DNA from: Trissonchulus latispiculum
Lineage: Eukaryota > Nematoda > Enoplea > Enoplida > Ironidae
Direction: 5' to 3'
Assembly (NCBI GenBank): GCA_030248195.1
Contig: JASAND010006991.1
Coordinates: 1-64,000 of the forward strand
Length of the DNA stretch: 64,000 nucleotides
The position numbers and the translations under genes are program-made. The notes under the pieces are model-generated. The model worked only from the letters and a program-made list of their open reading frames with translations. It made no database searches and was not told the DNA's origin. The first letter of the stretch is position 1, and each line of letters opens with the position of its first letter. This document shows positions 49,733-61,100 of this stretch, piece after piece.

Positions 49733-50733
49733 ATGTGGAGTGTGACTAGGTAATAGTTATTTTGACAGGTAGGCTAGTGTTTACGTCCCCCCGCCGCAGC
49801 TAGGCTAATGCTTAAATCTCACCTCCACAGAATCAACAGTCCCTAACGTAGAGGCAGACTACACTTTATGCTCAGTTTACTACTTTGACTGGTTACGATG
49901 AAGAACTATAGACTACAGTGATAAAAGACTGGGAACGAATTGCCTACAAGCAGCAGAAGCGAAAAGGGGAAGAGAGGCAGATACTAGAGAGAAAGACTAT
50001 ACAGGAAAAGGTGTAAGAAGAAAAGAATGAGCGCCACAGGTAGTGACAAGAATGCAGTGTCACACGAAACGGTCCCCGATACTCCGCTTCTCCAAAAGTT
50101 ATTTTACAGCAGTATTATTGCAATAAAATGGCAATAATCAAAACTACTCCATAAAAATGATTATAAATAAATTAATTTTGTTTTCCAGTTTATGGGTTTC
50201 ATTTTGGAATAATCGAACACCAATACTGAAATAAAATATTAGCTGTCGGTAATTATTTTTGGCAAAAGTTAGGTTGGACGTTACCTGTACTTATTATATC
50301 TGGACTCTGGTTCGGTGGAATTGGCTTTAATGTTTTCATGACATCAATCAGGCCAGCAAGTACTACTAAACTTAAAACTAATATTAATTAATCCAAGCAT
50401 CAAAACATGCCGATGATGTAACAAATAAAATATTGGTACTGAAGCTTTTTTAAACTTTTCCCAAGTGAATTGGAGCATCTGAAATGTATTAACTTTTTCA
50501 CAAAGCGAGTTTTAGATTGGAATTAGTAACTAAGTTTTACTAAAAGTGAAAATACTTCAAAAACTGCTTGCGACTTTGGCAAAAAATATTTGCCAAAAAC
50601 CGTTGAATTTATTGACCGATTGATTGAGCTACTATAAATGTGACAAAATTTGATCATCTCAAACTTATAGCATATTACGCTTCCATATTTTACACTGTTA
50701 CGAATCAGTTCAGCTATACAAGGTATTACAAGG
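49733..50733. other. Intergenic region between gene E and the channel gene
   Basis: AT-rich sequence with no supported gene. It should contain the 5' flank and promoter of the DEG/ENaC gene, but no TATA element or initiator can be assigned with confidence. Confidence 0.5.
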
Positions 50734-52428
50734 ATGACTGGAAGCAACAGCAGAAGCAGACTTCTCAGACGCTACATTGAACAAACTACACTGCATGGAG
50801 TCAGCGAGCTGGTGACTCCAGAAGTGGCCTGGGCTAGGCCCGTTTGGATCTGCCTTCTTTTGGGATCAATGGTGATGATGGGATTACAGCTGAAGACCGA
50901 CATCGAACAGTATGTTAATCAGCAGACGTCATATCGGCTGAAAATAGTGAAAAATTCACAGTTCCCGTTTCCTACTGTATGTACGAATTTGTTCAGTAGT
51001 CGAATTGCTACTTTGTATACGGTAGATGACATCATCCGACCAGAACTTAATTATCCATTGGCAGCAAAATTATTGGCAGTCTGGAAAATACTACCAGCCT
51101 TAAAGTTTCATGAATGGAATTTTACAACCAATCTCTTTCAGTACTTAGACGTTACAGATTTTCCCGAAGACTTCCTAGACAGTGCAAGCAATGGATGCAT
51201 TAAAGGAGATTTCACCAATTACGAGTCAATATCTGGTTTAGACCTGAAGTACAAGACTATTGACTGTATTCAGCAAGATGGATATATACGTTTGTGGGTA
51301 ACAAACAAAGAAAAAATGGCCGAAGAACTTGGAATTGAAACAACTCACATGGAAGACTTTACTGTTAATAAGACGGTTCTAGATTCCTACATTTCAGGAA
51401 AACTGAGCAACGATATGTTAAGGAAATACTCATTAGAGTTAAAACACTGCAACGAAACAGTGCATCCGGGGGAACCAACACGTTTTTGCACTTACGTCCG
51501 TATTAAAAGAAAAACATTGGCTGCGTTAGCTCAACAAACTCTCTGCAATATAAACAGAAAAGACGTCCTATCCCAGTATGATTTGGGTAATTTGCTAATA
51601 GCACCTCATTCTGTTACATCTTTTGAAATAAAGACTGATAATAAAAGTTTTGTGGATATTGGAGCAGCAACGCAGTCGAACTTTTTAACCGAAGTACAGG
51701 ACATATACAAATATTGCACCATTGTGTATCCTGCTGCTAACAACCAATCCTCGTTAACAGAAGCGACGTTCCAGGTTAAATTTCACTACGATGCAAACAC
51801 CAATGGCTACGATGAGTACAATTCACTCAAGCTAATGTTTCCCTACGACAACGATGAATTCTTGGAAACGTTCGAAGAATGGGATGTTGTTACCATTGAG
51901 TTGTCTGCATCACAGCACTTTACCAACTTGAACACTCGTCAGTCCCCCTGCAATGCTGACAATGCTACGCTTGTTTATCGCAACTGCAAAGATTATTGCT
52001 TATTTTACAAGTATTTGCCATGTTTGCACAATTGCACCGTATGTGAAGGAAATGGTTGTGCCTTGGGAAATATTTGCGATTTTTCCCATCCCAACAGAAT
52101 TGATGATCCTAATCACCGAAAACAGTGCGAAAATCAAATGAGTTCTTGTATTCTGCGTTGTCATCTACCAAAATGCACACAAAAATTTATGACAGCCACT
52201 GTTCACATATCTGACGAAGAATATGCCCCAGACCTTTTTACAAATATAACAATCAAGCGGAAGCACCAGTACCTATTCAAGTACGAAGAATACAACGTGT
52301 ATTCGATGTCGTCCTTTGTAGCCAGTCTTGGAGGAACGATGTCACTTTTTCTCGGAGCATCTGTACTGTCCTTGCTCCAGATTGCATTTTACTGTTTCAG
52401 CGCAGTTCGTCAGTACGCCGCAGACTAA
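50734..52428 (+). CDS. DEG/ENaC-family sodium channel subunit, 564 aa, single exon
   Basis: This is an amiloride-sensitive-type, trimeric, non-voltage-gated cation channel subunit of the plasma membrane; family members are gated by peptides, acid, touch or are constitutively open. The topology is complete. A short cytoplasmic N-terminus carries the conserved gating His-Gly at residues 21-22. TM1 lies at about 34-53, followed by the post-TM1 motif FPFPTVC (77-83). A large extracellular domain has many cysteines, including a dense cluster near residues 405-485. TM2 lies at about 533-555 and contains the selectivity-filter triplet GAS at 541-543 in LFLGASVLSLLQ. Length is normal for the family. 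The frame is open without introns, which is unusual for a channel gene and suggests a retrocopy or lineage-specific intron loss. The ligand cannot be told from sequence. All key motifs are intact, so it is likely functional. Confidence 0.92.
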   Translation: MTGSNSRSRLLRRYIEQTTLHGVSELVTPEVAWARPVWICLLLGSMVMMGLQLKTDIEQYVNQQTSYRLKIVKNSQFPFPTVCTNLFSSRIATLYTVDDIIRPELNYPLAAKLLAVWKILPALKFHEWNFTTNLFQYLDVTDFPEDFLDSASNGCIKGDFTNYESISGLDLKYKTIDCIQQDGYIRLWVTNKEKMAEELGIETTHMEDFTVNKTVLDSYISGKLSNDMLRKYSLELKHCNETVHPGEPTRFCTYVRIKRKTLAALAQQTLCNINRKDVLSQYDLGNLLIAPHSVTSFEIKTDNKSFVDIGAATQSNFLTEVQDIYKYCTIVYPAANNQSSLTEATFQVKFHYDANTNGYDEYNSLKLMFPYDNDEFLETFEEWDVVTIELSASQHFTNLNTRQSPCNADNATLVYRNCKDYCLFYKYLPCLHNCTVCEGNGCALGNICDFSHPNRIDDPNHRKQCENQMSSCILRCHLPKCTQKFMTATVHISDEEYAPDLFTNITIKRKHQYLFKYEEYNVYSMSSFVASLGGTMSLFLGASVLSLLQIAFYCFSAVRQYAAD

Positions 52429-53625
52429 CTGATCTACTGACGTGGCGTGTTTATACAGACTTTAGCCACTTATGGATAACAAGATACAATAGAATACCAA
52501 CTTGGTGATTTCACGAAAACGCGTCTAAAGACTGCACATTTTAATTTGATTGACTTTAACATTACGCTGTCATAGTTAATTAAATAGCATGCTTCTGATT
52601 ATTTATGTCTGCATTTACGAGGATAATCCATGTGAAATTATAGAAAATTAAAGCAATTATAGAAATTATAAGTGGCAATTTTTTGCAAGACGTGCAAAGT
52701 ATTTTTACTTGAACCACTTGCTAAATCTTGTCTTAACCTGTGTGAAAATGGTATAAGTGTGTACACCTGACACTCGCACTAGACGAGCTAAAGCCAAAGT
52801 CGACTGAGCCATACTTATTTTAGGCCATACTGTTGTGAAGTTTGACTATACTGATCTTAGTAAAAGTGCTGCTATCTGACTTTGTTCACTAGGATAAGAC
52901 TAAATTACAGGTAAAAACAGTGGTGTGTGATGTTGGAGAATTGTTCGGACCTGACCAACTAAAACCCGACGAAACGGTTACAACGATTTATTGTAATTTT
53001 CACAAAAACTTGACGACGAGTTAGATCAAAATATAAACTGACAAAATCACATAAATTTGGACAAAACAGAATAAATGAAGTTATCGGCAAATGCCGCCTG
53101 TTCACAACAAAACCTAGCCCAAGTATCAAAAAATAGATTCTCCCCCAAAACTTCTCCCAACTTGATCATACACCAATCCCACTACAACTGAACCTAAACT
53201 CCCAATCTAACCGACATTGAATATTAGCTAGCCAGACCTATAAATTTAGACAGAAGTAATGTTAAATCATTGAACGTTTGTCAAAAAGTAATCTTAATTC
53301 ATTTAGGCTTAGCAACTCGAGTATAATTTATATCTTTCCTGTCGGTGCTAACTTCACATAATACCCCCTCTTTTGGCCCCGGGCGGCCTCGGACGGGTCC
53401 ACTAAGTTAGAAATTTGATAAAAAGAACGTTGGTACCCTAGGTACTAGTAAAGATAAAACTTTTGTGAAAATCACGTAAAATTAAAAAGAGACAACTGCG
53501 GTGAACATACACCATACCACGGTTGAGCACACAACTTTCCTAACATGCTAACCGGCCAACGATAAAACTACTCGTAACTTTTCTTCCTGTACTGCCACAC
53601 CCCAGTTGCTTTCGCGAGGAGGGGT

Positions 53626-53688
53626 AACGCCAGACCAAAATTTTGCTTGGGTCCACGGTCTGGCGTTGAATAATTGCATAAGCAATTA
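53626..53688. repeat. Double hairpin
   Basis: AACGCCAGACC (53626-53636) pairs perfectly with GGTCTGGCGTT (53657-53667) around a 20 base loop. Immediately after it TAATTGC (53671-53677) pairs with GCAATTA (53682-53688) around ATAA. Two adjacent perfect stems suggest the end of a mobile element or a structured RNA; no element boundary can be fixed. Confidence 0.65.
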
Positions 53689-53971
53689 CCCGAGGCGAAG
53701 GCAAGGCTACTGCCGGAGCAGAAATGATCACGATGCACTAACGCATCATGACCACCCGTCAGCTCCATCCAATGGGTTTCCCCCCCGCACGGCCAACTCC
53801 TTGAAAAACTCGGATAAAACTGATACAATTATGGGGGGATTCTGATACTGTCATACCAGACCTATATAATACAAATACTTTGATTGTTGTCAGCTGACAA
53901 CAGACAAGTTTGACACATTGTATTGCTCGTAAATGTTTGTTAAATCCGTCGGATTCCAAATTACGTGTTTA

Positions 53972-54020
53972 TGGCCGGCTAGTGCAGAGGCTACCTTCTC
54001 ACCTCTGGGCGGCCTAGGTG
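53972..54020 (+). mobile_element. Possible tRNA-derived SINE head (degenerate)
   Basis: GGCCGGCTAGTGCAGAGG resembles a pol III A box, followed by CTACCTTCTCACCTCTGGG in the position of an anticodon arm. The expected B box is not preserved (GGTGTATGCG). This is weak evidence: it could be chance. Confidence 0.25.
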
Positions 54021-55479
54021 TATGCGTAACAATGTAATATTAGACAAAGGATTTAAGCATATTGCATGAGGTAAAGTTCAACGGAACCGCTTGAAATTAG
54101 AAAGCAAACAAGCACAGGGGGACCTTTTTTACCCCCATACCTATTTTGCTTTCTAACCAAGTAGCGATTCCAAGTTTTCTCATACGTATACTTAAATCAC
54201 TTAAGCACAACTTAACTGTTGATAATTACTAAATTTAGTAAATTGACTGTTTTTTGTAAATAAGTTGACTAAGAAGTAGCAATAAACACGGTGAGGCCTT
54301 CCCTACTCCCCCATGTTTATTACTATGCTCAAGATTAATAGATGAGATTTGAAAAGAGACTTAGCTGTTTCATTGATGGTTACACGACTGGCTCCTCCAT
54401 CCTCCCACAGGTTACTTTGTCTGCGCCTGATAACCCCTGGCGCAGGAAGGGACGCACCGCTTCATCATCCAGCCGATTTTGCCGATCCAGCCGATCACAG
54501 CGTTCACGGGTGAGAATTCGAAGATCGCGGAACGCGGAACGCGGAAGAGATGGCTTCGAAAAGGACATCACTAGATCTACTGGAAAGTAAATTCAGGAAA
54601 TGCCAACAAATCAGATTCAAATTGAAAGTTATTGAATAAATTCTCAAAAAGCTGCTTGCTTTCAGCCTTACAGAACTTTCAATTTAACATTAATTCTCTC
54701 TTCTAGTTGGCGTATTATGCAAGGGAAACTTCCTAGAAGCATCCCTTGACCAACACAATCCTGACAACAAACCTTCTCTCTCAACTCAAAAGCACAATAG
54801 CACTAAGGGGTGACTACATACTTACTGGTGATTCTACACCAAGTGTATCTCCAACTCTAATCAGGCGCCCACAATTATGGTCCTTTTCGCTATGTTAATT
54901 TCAGTACCTAATCAAAATACATCCTTCCTATGTACACTTAAAGAAACAGTTAACTTATCCGAGGATCCACGTCTTTAAATTCCATCGAAATGTCCGATGG
55001 CACAGAAGACACTAGTCTTCTCAGTGTGCTAATTTACCATCCATGGTAGTGACCCAGATTCGGCTGTTCAGTCATAATGAAACGTTGGCTGCAATATGCA
55101 ACACTTTGTTAGGAAGGAAATTTAATGTACTTTTTTGTTTTGAACCTGTTGTATTCGCTTCTAGAAAGTAGCTACAACTCGGAGATTTGGTATTGAAGAT
55201 ATTAATTAAAACATGTTGTGGTTTAGGTATTAAAGATAGTAACTAAAATATGTCACAATTAGATATATATCTACTTGAAAACTAAAACAAAACATTATCA
55301 TCTAAATCCGTGAAGGGTTGAACGCAAACGAAGTATCCTATTTTAAGACAACCTACTACTGCTAAGACTACCATCTATTACTAAGGTGATCCGGACACAA
55401 AATTTTAAACTTAAATTCTTAAGATCAAAATTTTACACAATAAAATTTTACAGAATAAGTTCGGAACTTATCTTAATAG

Positions 55480-55590
55480 CGCCACCACATTCTCACAGTA
55501 GGGGATCGAATCCTACTCGTAACTCAATCGAGACATTTTTGACAAACTACTGCAAAAACTTACTTACTTACCTACTGCAAAACCTACGTA
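55480..55590 (+). mobile_element. Possible tRNA-related SINE 3' part
   Basis: GTAGGGGATCGAATCCTAC forms a T-arm-like stem with a B-box-like GATCGAATCC. About 45 bases later comes a short tetranucleotide tail, CTTACTTACTTACCTAC, a common SINE ending. No A box is convincing upstream, so this may be a truncated copy. Confidence 0.35.
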
Positions 55591-55599
55591 AAAATTTTT

Positions 55600-58178
55600 A
55601 ACTTCCCGCCCGAGTACACCCAGGTACCAAAAGAGTAGGGAGCACCGACAGGAAACAGTAGCAAAACAAGAACAAACCCACTATTGTAAATATTGTAACT
55701 ATGACAAATAAGGAAATACACGACAAGAAATTATTATGCACGGAGATAAGAAACAAAAGAATCAAAATTGTACCAAAAGTATAGCAGCCAATAATGGAAT
55801 GAAGTAGAATATACATAACAATGCCGAACAACAAGACCAGATTAGTAAAAACAAGAAAAGGAAAATTAATGTCATCAAGAAATTGCAATTATTCAAGAAA
55901 AGAACGAAGAGAATTTTGAATTATCAAAAGAAGAACAAACCGTGTAACCATTTTTAGTAGAAAACAAAACAAACAAGAAAGTGATAGCGAAAAATCTAAC
56001 TATACCGACACCGACAAGTACAACGGATAAACCGAGGTGGCGGGCACCCTGTCGAAAAGGAACAGAAAATGTAATCAATTGAACCCCAATTTTAAAATTT
56101 TCATCCCTACAGCTCCCTCCCAACAATCACAACCATTATACTAGAACCGGAAAGAAATACCAATCACCAAGACACAGATTAAACAACAACAAAAATCACA
56201 CAAAATATTGGTGGGGGACAGTGTCACAGGTGTGCAGAAGATGGGACACTTGCGGTTTACTCCCCAGCACCGCAGACGAGAGCATTCCAGACCGTAGACT
56301 GTCACTGAGCAAAGAGCCCGTCCAGCCGGACCCTACCAGAGCGCACCGTGCCAGGCCTCGAAGGGTCTCCTGTCAAAGTTCACCGAGTCTAACCCAACCA
56401 AACCAGGACCAAAGTCGAACGGGACTGGGACCAGGCACAAATTAATGGCCAAACAAGCCGTGCACCGCCTGGCCCAGCAACCCCATGGCGGCAGGTAGAC
56501 CAGGAAAAGTTCACAAAGGCCAGTAGGCCACCAGGTGAAGGCAGAAGGCCCCCAAACCTTCCAAAGGCCGGAAACCAGCGACCAAGCCTGACCAAAAGCC
56601 GACAAGGTGGCAGACGGAAGCAGGCAGAATAAGCCTGCCCCACGGCAAAAAGGCAGGAGAGCCACAAGTGCCAGAACGACCACGGCACCAGTCACCGGAG
56701 AAGCAGCCAATGAACGCAAAGCGCCCCCAACAGTTCAAGAGGCCAAGCCAAGGAGGCCAAGAGAGCAGCGCTCTCCCAGATGGAAAAGGCGAGCAAGGCA
56801 GACATGCCCACCGACGCAGAAGAATGGCCGGGAAACCGCAGGCAAAACACTGGGCCGACCACCAACCCCGATGGAATCAAGGCAGAGGGCGGCAGACGCC
56901 CCAAAAAGTCCAAATAGAAGGCCAAAGCAGGCCACCACGGAATGGCGCCGAGCCACATGGCTACCACACAGAAGAATTGTGCGGCCCAGAGTCAAAGCCA
57001 ACGGCCAACCTGACCGAACAAAATCCTCGGCCGCCCAACCAAACACCCGACGACCAGGCCGTGGTCAGAGCAAACAGTTCAAGAGGCCTGGCAGGGGGAG
57101 AACCCAGTAGGGATCCCGCACGTACACCCACCGACCAGTCACGGCGGTACCCAACCGCGCCAGACCCAGCGCCGAAGCAAATGGCCGGAAAATCCAACCC
57201 AATCCAGCTGACACTGTTCCTGGGGAGCACACCCGGCACTGAAGGATGGGGGGTCAGCACCGGCATAGCAAACGAGGTTAACTAAAACACACAAAAGCAA
57301 AAATTAAGGCAATCATATACAGCACGTAAGAATCATGATTAGAATAATGGCAAAATTAACAAAACAATATATTGACGATACATAATTACAGCCCCACCTA
57401 TGACTTTAGTAGCTCCAGAGCCAATGGGAGAATCGCAGCCCCGGTCAGCGGAGGAGAAACCCCATAGGCCTGTGCTTATCAAAGAGAATCTCAAGGCCAA
57501 ACTAAATGAAACGGAATCAAAAAGAAGAAGAATGTTAAGGAGCGTGCGGCCCACCTCACCCGGTATGCGGAGACCGGAGCGGCCCCCAACTTAACACTCC
57601 AAAAGAGAGTGCGAAAAAGGTAGGAGCACCAGAGTTAAAAGTTGAAAAAAGGTTAAAAAGAAAAAGTCCAATCTGCTGTGTGGAATTTAGAAAAATCAAC
57701 GAAAATCAAAGATTAAAGTTTATTCCAGTGAGAAAGTAAAGATTCAAGCGAGATATAATCAAGCAAATTGAAATTAAAGTATCAAAAAGAGGTATGTATA
57801 CATACTAGAATCAAGGAAAGAAGAAGAAAATTTTTGAATCATTTACAAAACTCAAAGAATCGAAGAAATACAAGGCTCAGGTAAACAAGAATTTATGAAT
57901 TAAATCAAGAATGCGAACGAAAAAGGAAATTTATCAAAGAGATCATCTAAAAGAATCAAAAATAGAACGACATACGTCAAGATATCAAATAGAATAACCC
58001 ACACAGCAGATAAAGGTTAAATGTAAAAATAGTAAAAGAAATGAAAATTAAAAAGACCCCCCAACCCCCCATGATAAAACAGTAAAAGAGGAAAGAAAAA
58101 GTAAAAATACTTTTAAGCACCCATTTTAGCACCAACCCGTAATAAAGGGGCAAGAAAACACAAAAACTGCATGAGAAC
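55600..58178. other. Purine-rich flank and GC-rich block next to the NADAR locus
   Basis: 55600-56215 and 57300-58178 are A-rich and purine-rich on the plus strand. The block 56220-57300 is GC-rich, with many CCAGG, GGCCA and ACC words and repeated CAGTTCAAGAGGCC at about 56729 and 57072. The longest plus-strand frame, 56668-57285, is 205 residues of Arg/Pro/Gln/Gly without any motif; similar low-complexity frames exist on both strands, so I do not call a gene. The block could be a control region or untranslated part of the adjacent minus-strand element. Confidence 0.45.
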
Positions 58179-61100
58179 TTAGGGCGGAACGATCTTGCCG
58201 ATTGCCGCCCGGTGGGCCCGCTGCCTCTCATTCCAAAGCTGTTCCATTTCACGATTTAAATTTGGAAATAATTCAGCGCGCAAAATCATCCTAACTTTTC
58301 CCAGCCAGTTGCGGTTTTTCTGTTTATGCACGCGAATAACCTCGCTAGTAATCTGATTTTGAGACAAATTGTCGATCTGATTTTTATTCAAACCAATTCC
58401 CCAATACGGGTCACTGGTAGCTTCAACCAGCAGTCGGCAGCCAGAATCGCGCAAAAAATTGACAAAATCTGGGCAAGATTTGGCCTTAGCACGCAAAACC
58501 TCCAACATAACAAACGCGCGAACATGCATATCTTTGCCTTGCCACAATTTGCGAATAACCAGGTGGCAACCAACCCATAATTTGTTCAGCTGCAAATTTG
58601 CAATAAAACGGATTCAAATATTGCGCGCAAGCCTCTGCAGGGGCATGCCAGCACGCAAAAAAGAAAAGTTTTCGAAATTGATAGGCTTGCTCAGCTGTCT
58701 GAAAGTACAGACCCCACAATTCAACCCACCCGTTTGCACCCGGAACTGCTTTCGGCTCGAGACGAAACATATTAGACGCCGGGTCAAACGCACCTTGAAA
58801 ACGAGCAATCGGATGAAAATAAGGAAAGTTAGAAGCGCGCATCAAAACATGACCCAAACACTCATCAGTGACCTCCTGTGCCACCTGAGCCATTTTCTTA
58901 GATCTTTCTGCCCAAACCCTAAGCAAATCTGCCGACTGCTGGAAACGCGAAACAGATGGATAAATATTCAAAAATGGGAAAAATCGCGTAACAAGATCAG
59001 CTAACGCAGCAACTTTATAGGGCGCAAAACCAACAACTTGAAAAGACTCAAAAAGAACTTCATCATCGCGCAAAATAGCTGGAAATTTGATGGAAAGTTT
59101 CCAATATTCGGGTTCTTCCAACTGAATACGATAAGAAGGATGAGACACAGGTTCCAGTTTATCCCATGTAATAACAGGGCTTGCCTCAGGCAAAAGAGTC
59201 TTTATGATCGCAAAATAATTTTCCATCGCAAAATCAGACAGAGCAAATGGAGCATGTTTCAAGTTTTTCAGATAATTATCCCAATATTTGAAAGGAGTAG
59301 TGAAATAAGGATTAAAAAGCGAAGAATCCACTTTTGAAGAAAAATCAGGCAAAGTCACAACCTGCCACTCGAATTCCGAGTAGACCCGCAAAGGAACTGC
59401 CCTGCGGTCATTCAAAATGACTGACCAAACTGCCCGATGGTAAGGCGGGTCAATTTCCTGTGGACCCTCATACTTAGGAGCCCCTAGAAGGGCACCATCA
59501 TCAGTGGTAAGAGCCACCGACGGAGGCTTCATAGACCTGATTTCCCGGTCCAGAGAAAACCCACTACGATGCGTAATGTATGGCGGTGGATCCGCATAAA
59601 AACGTGGAACCGCTTTTTCAACCAAATAACGCGCAGAATATTTGTACAAAACTGGCTTCGAATTTGCAGGATGGTCCCAAGGGGCCGCCGAACATTCAAA
59701 CTGCTGATTTAAACTCGCAGAAGACAAAAAATGTGAGTCAGGCCACTGTATCGTGGGAGACGAAGGCAAAGTTGCCGAATCCCTCAAGGAAAAAGTCTGT
59801 AAAGGAATGTCCAATTTCAGTGGAGACAAATGTTCATCTTTGTGCTGTGGAAAATCCCGTTTAGCATACTTAGGATCAGTCGAAAGAGGTTGTGAGGCTT
59901 CCGGAGCCTCCGCAGATGCAGAAGTCCCAGGTTGTCCAGAAGTGGACGAAGCCTCGTCCGAGCTAAAACGAACCGTAGTACGTGAAGCCGGGACTGAAGA
60001 AGAACGCGAAGGGCGATTTGTGCCCGGTGTAGGAGCAAACATAGGATCGGGGGTCAAACCCAAGCCCGCAGATGGAGTTACGACAGGCGGGGCGCCCCCT
60101 TGCTCCGGAAAAGTCAAACCTGGAAAAATAATTTGCAAAAGTTGAGGCATAGAAAAATCAGCCCGCGACATCAAAACATAGACAATTTCAATAGCATTCC
60201 ATGGAGGTGGATGACCAATCCAAACCGACAAAATTTCCCTAGCAAAGCCCAAAGAGGCGAGAAGCGCAAACTGGGAATCAGTTGAAATTTGAGGCATGCG
60301 GTGCCAAAATGCATCAGAAAAAGAAGTACGAGCTGCAACGGGTAGTTAGCCCAGACCTGGAGTGCGAAAATTTAAATGTGGCATATACCACGCAACATGA
60401 GAATAATCCGCCTGCTGTAAAGTCGACTGATTTTGCACGTTCCAGATAGGGACTGTAGGGGTAGGGGAAGGGGAGGTAGGGGCGGAACGGGAGGAGGGAC
60501 GAGGAAGAGAAATACGTAACGGACAGCTCATGCGCGATTGAAAAGTAGAGGTGGGCGCCGGTTGATTTCGTAAAAACTGAAAAGATTCACTGAAAGTTGG
60601 AGGGCGCACCACACCTGTTTGAGTAGAAATAACAGCTGCAGAGGTAGAAGACGCAGCTAAATTTAGACGTTGCGGATCCGGCCAAGCTCCGGGCGGAGCT
60701 GAAACCGGTTGGGGCGAAGGTTCCGCAGCAATTTGACCAGACAAAGAAAGAGAGTCAGACACCAAGTTTGTAGGTAACAAAACTGAAGCAAAACGCGGGG
60801 GCCCTTGTTCGGTCTGTATCGGCAGAACCAATTGATCACAGGGCTGTTCCAAATTTACCAATGAAAGAGAAGAATTTTCATTTGAGTGAAACAACATCAC
60901 TCAAAGTAACAGTCGAAACACTAGTAACCGGTGGGAAAAGTTGATCAATAATTTCTTCCTGAGAGAGGGAGGCAGGGGGAGGGGAAGCAGGAGGGGCCGA
61001 GAGGTTCCTCGGTCTCCATAGGGATAGCGACGGAAAGGGCCGGGAAAGGGATGGGAGTGGGAGGAATAATATTAACCGAGGGAAGAGAAGAGAAAGAGGA

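Larger units (their letters stand above)
52429..55590. other. Intergenic region downstream of the channel gene
   Basis: No gene could be supported. The ORF at 54342-54590 is Arg/Ser-rich and has no recognisable motif or splice context. The stretch contains the hairpin at 53626-53688 and two tRNA-like fragments described separately. Confidence 0.5.

Noticed and set aside
53972..55590. Genuine tRNA genes
   Set aside because: The fragments have either an A-box-like or a B-box-like segment but no complete cloverleaf; at most they are SINE remains.
56333..57266. Overlapping open frames of 90-205 codons on both strands in the GC-rich block
   Set aside because: GC-rich DNA has few stop codons. Frames exist in several phases on both strands with no motif and no coherent composition.
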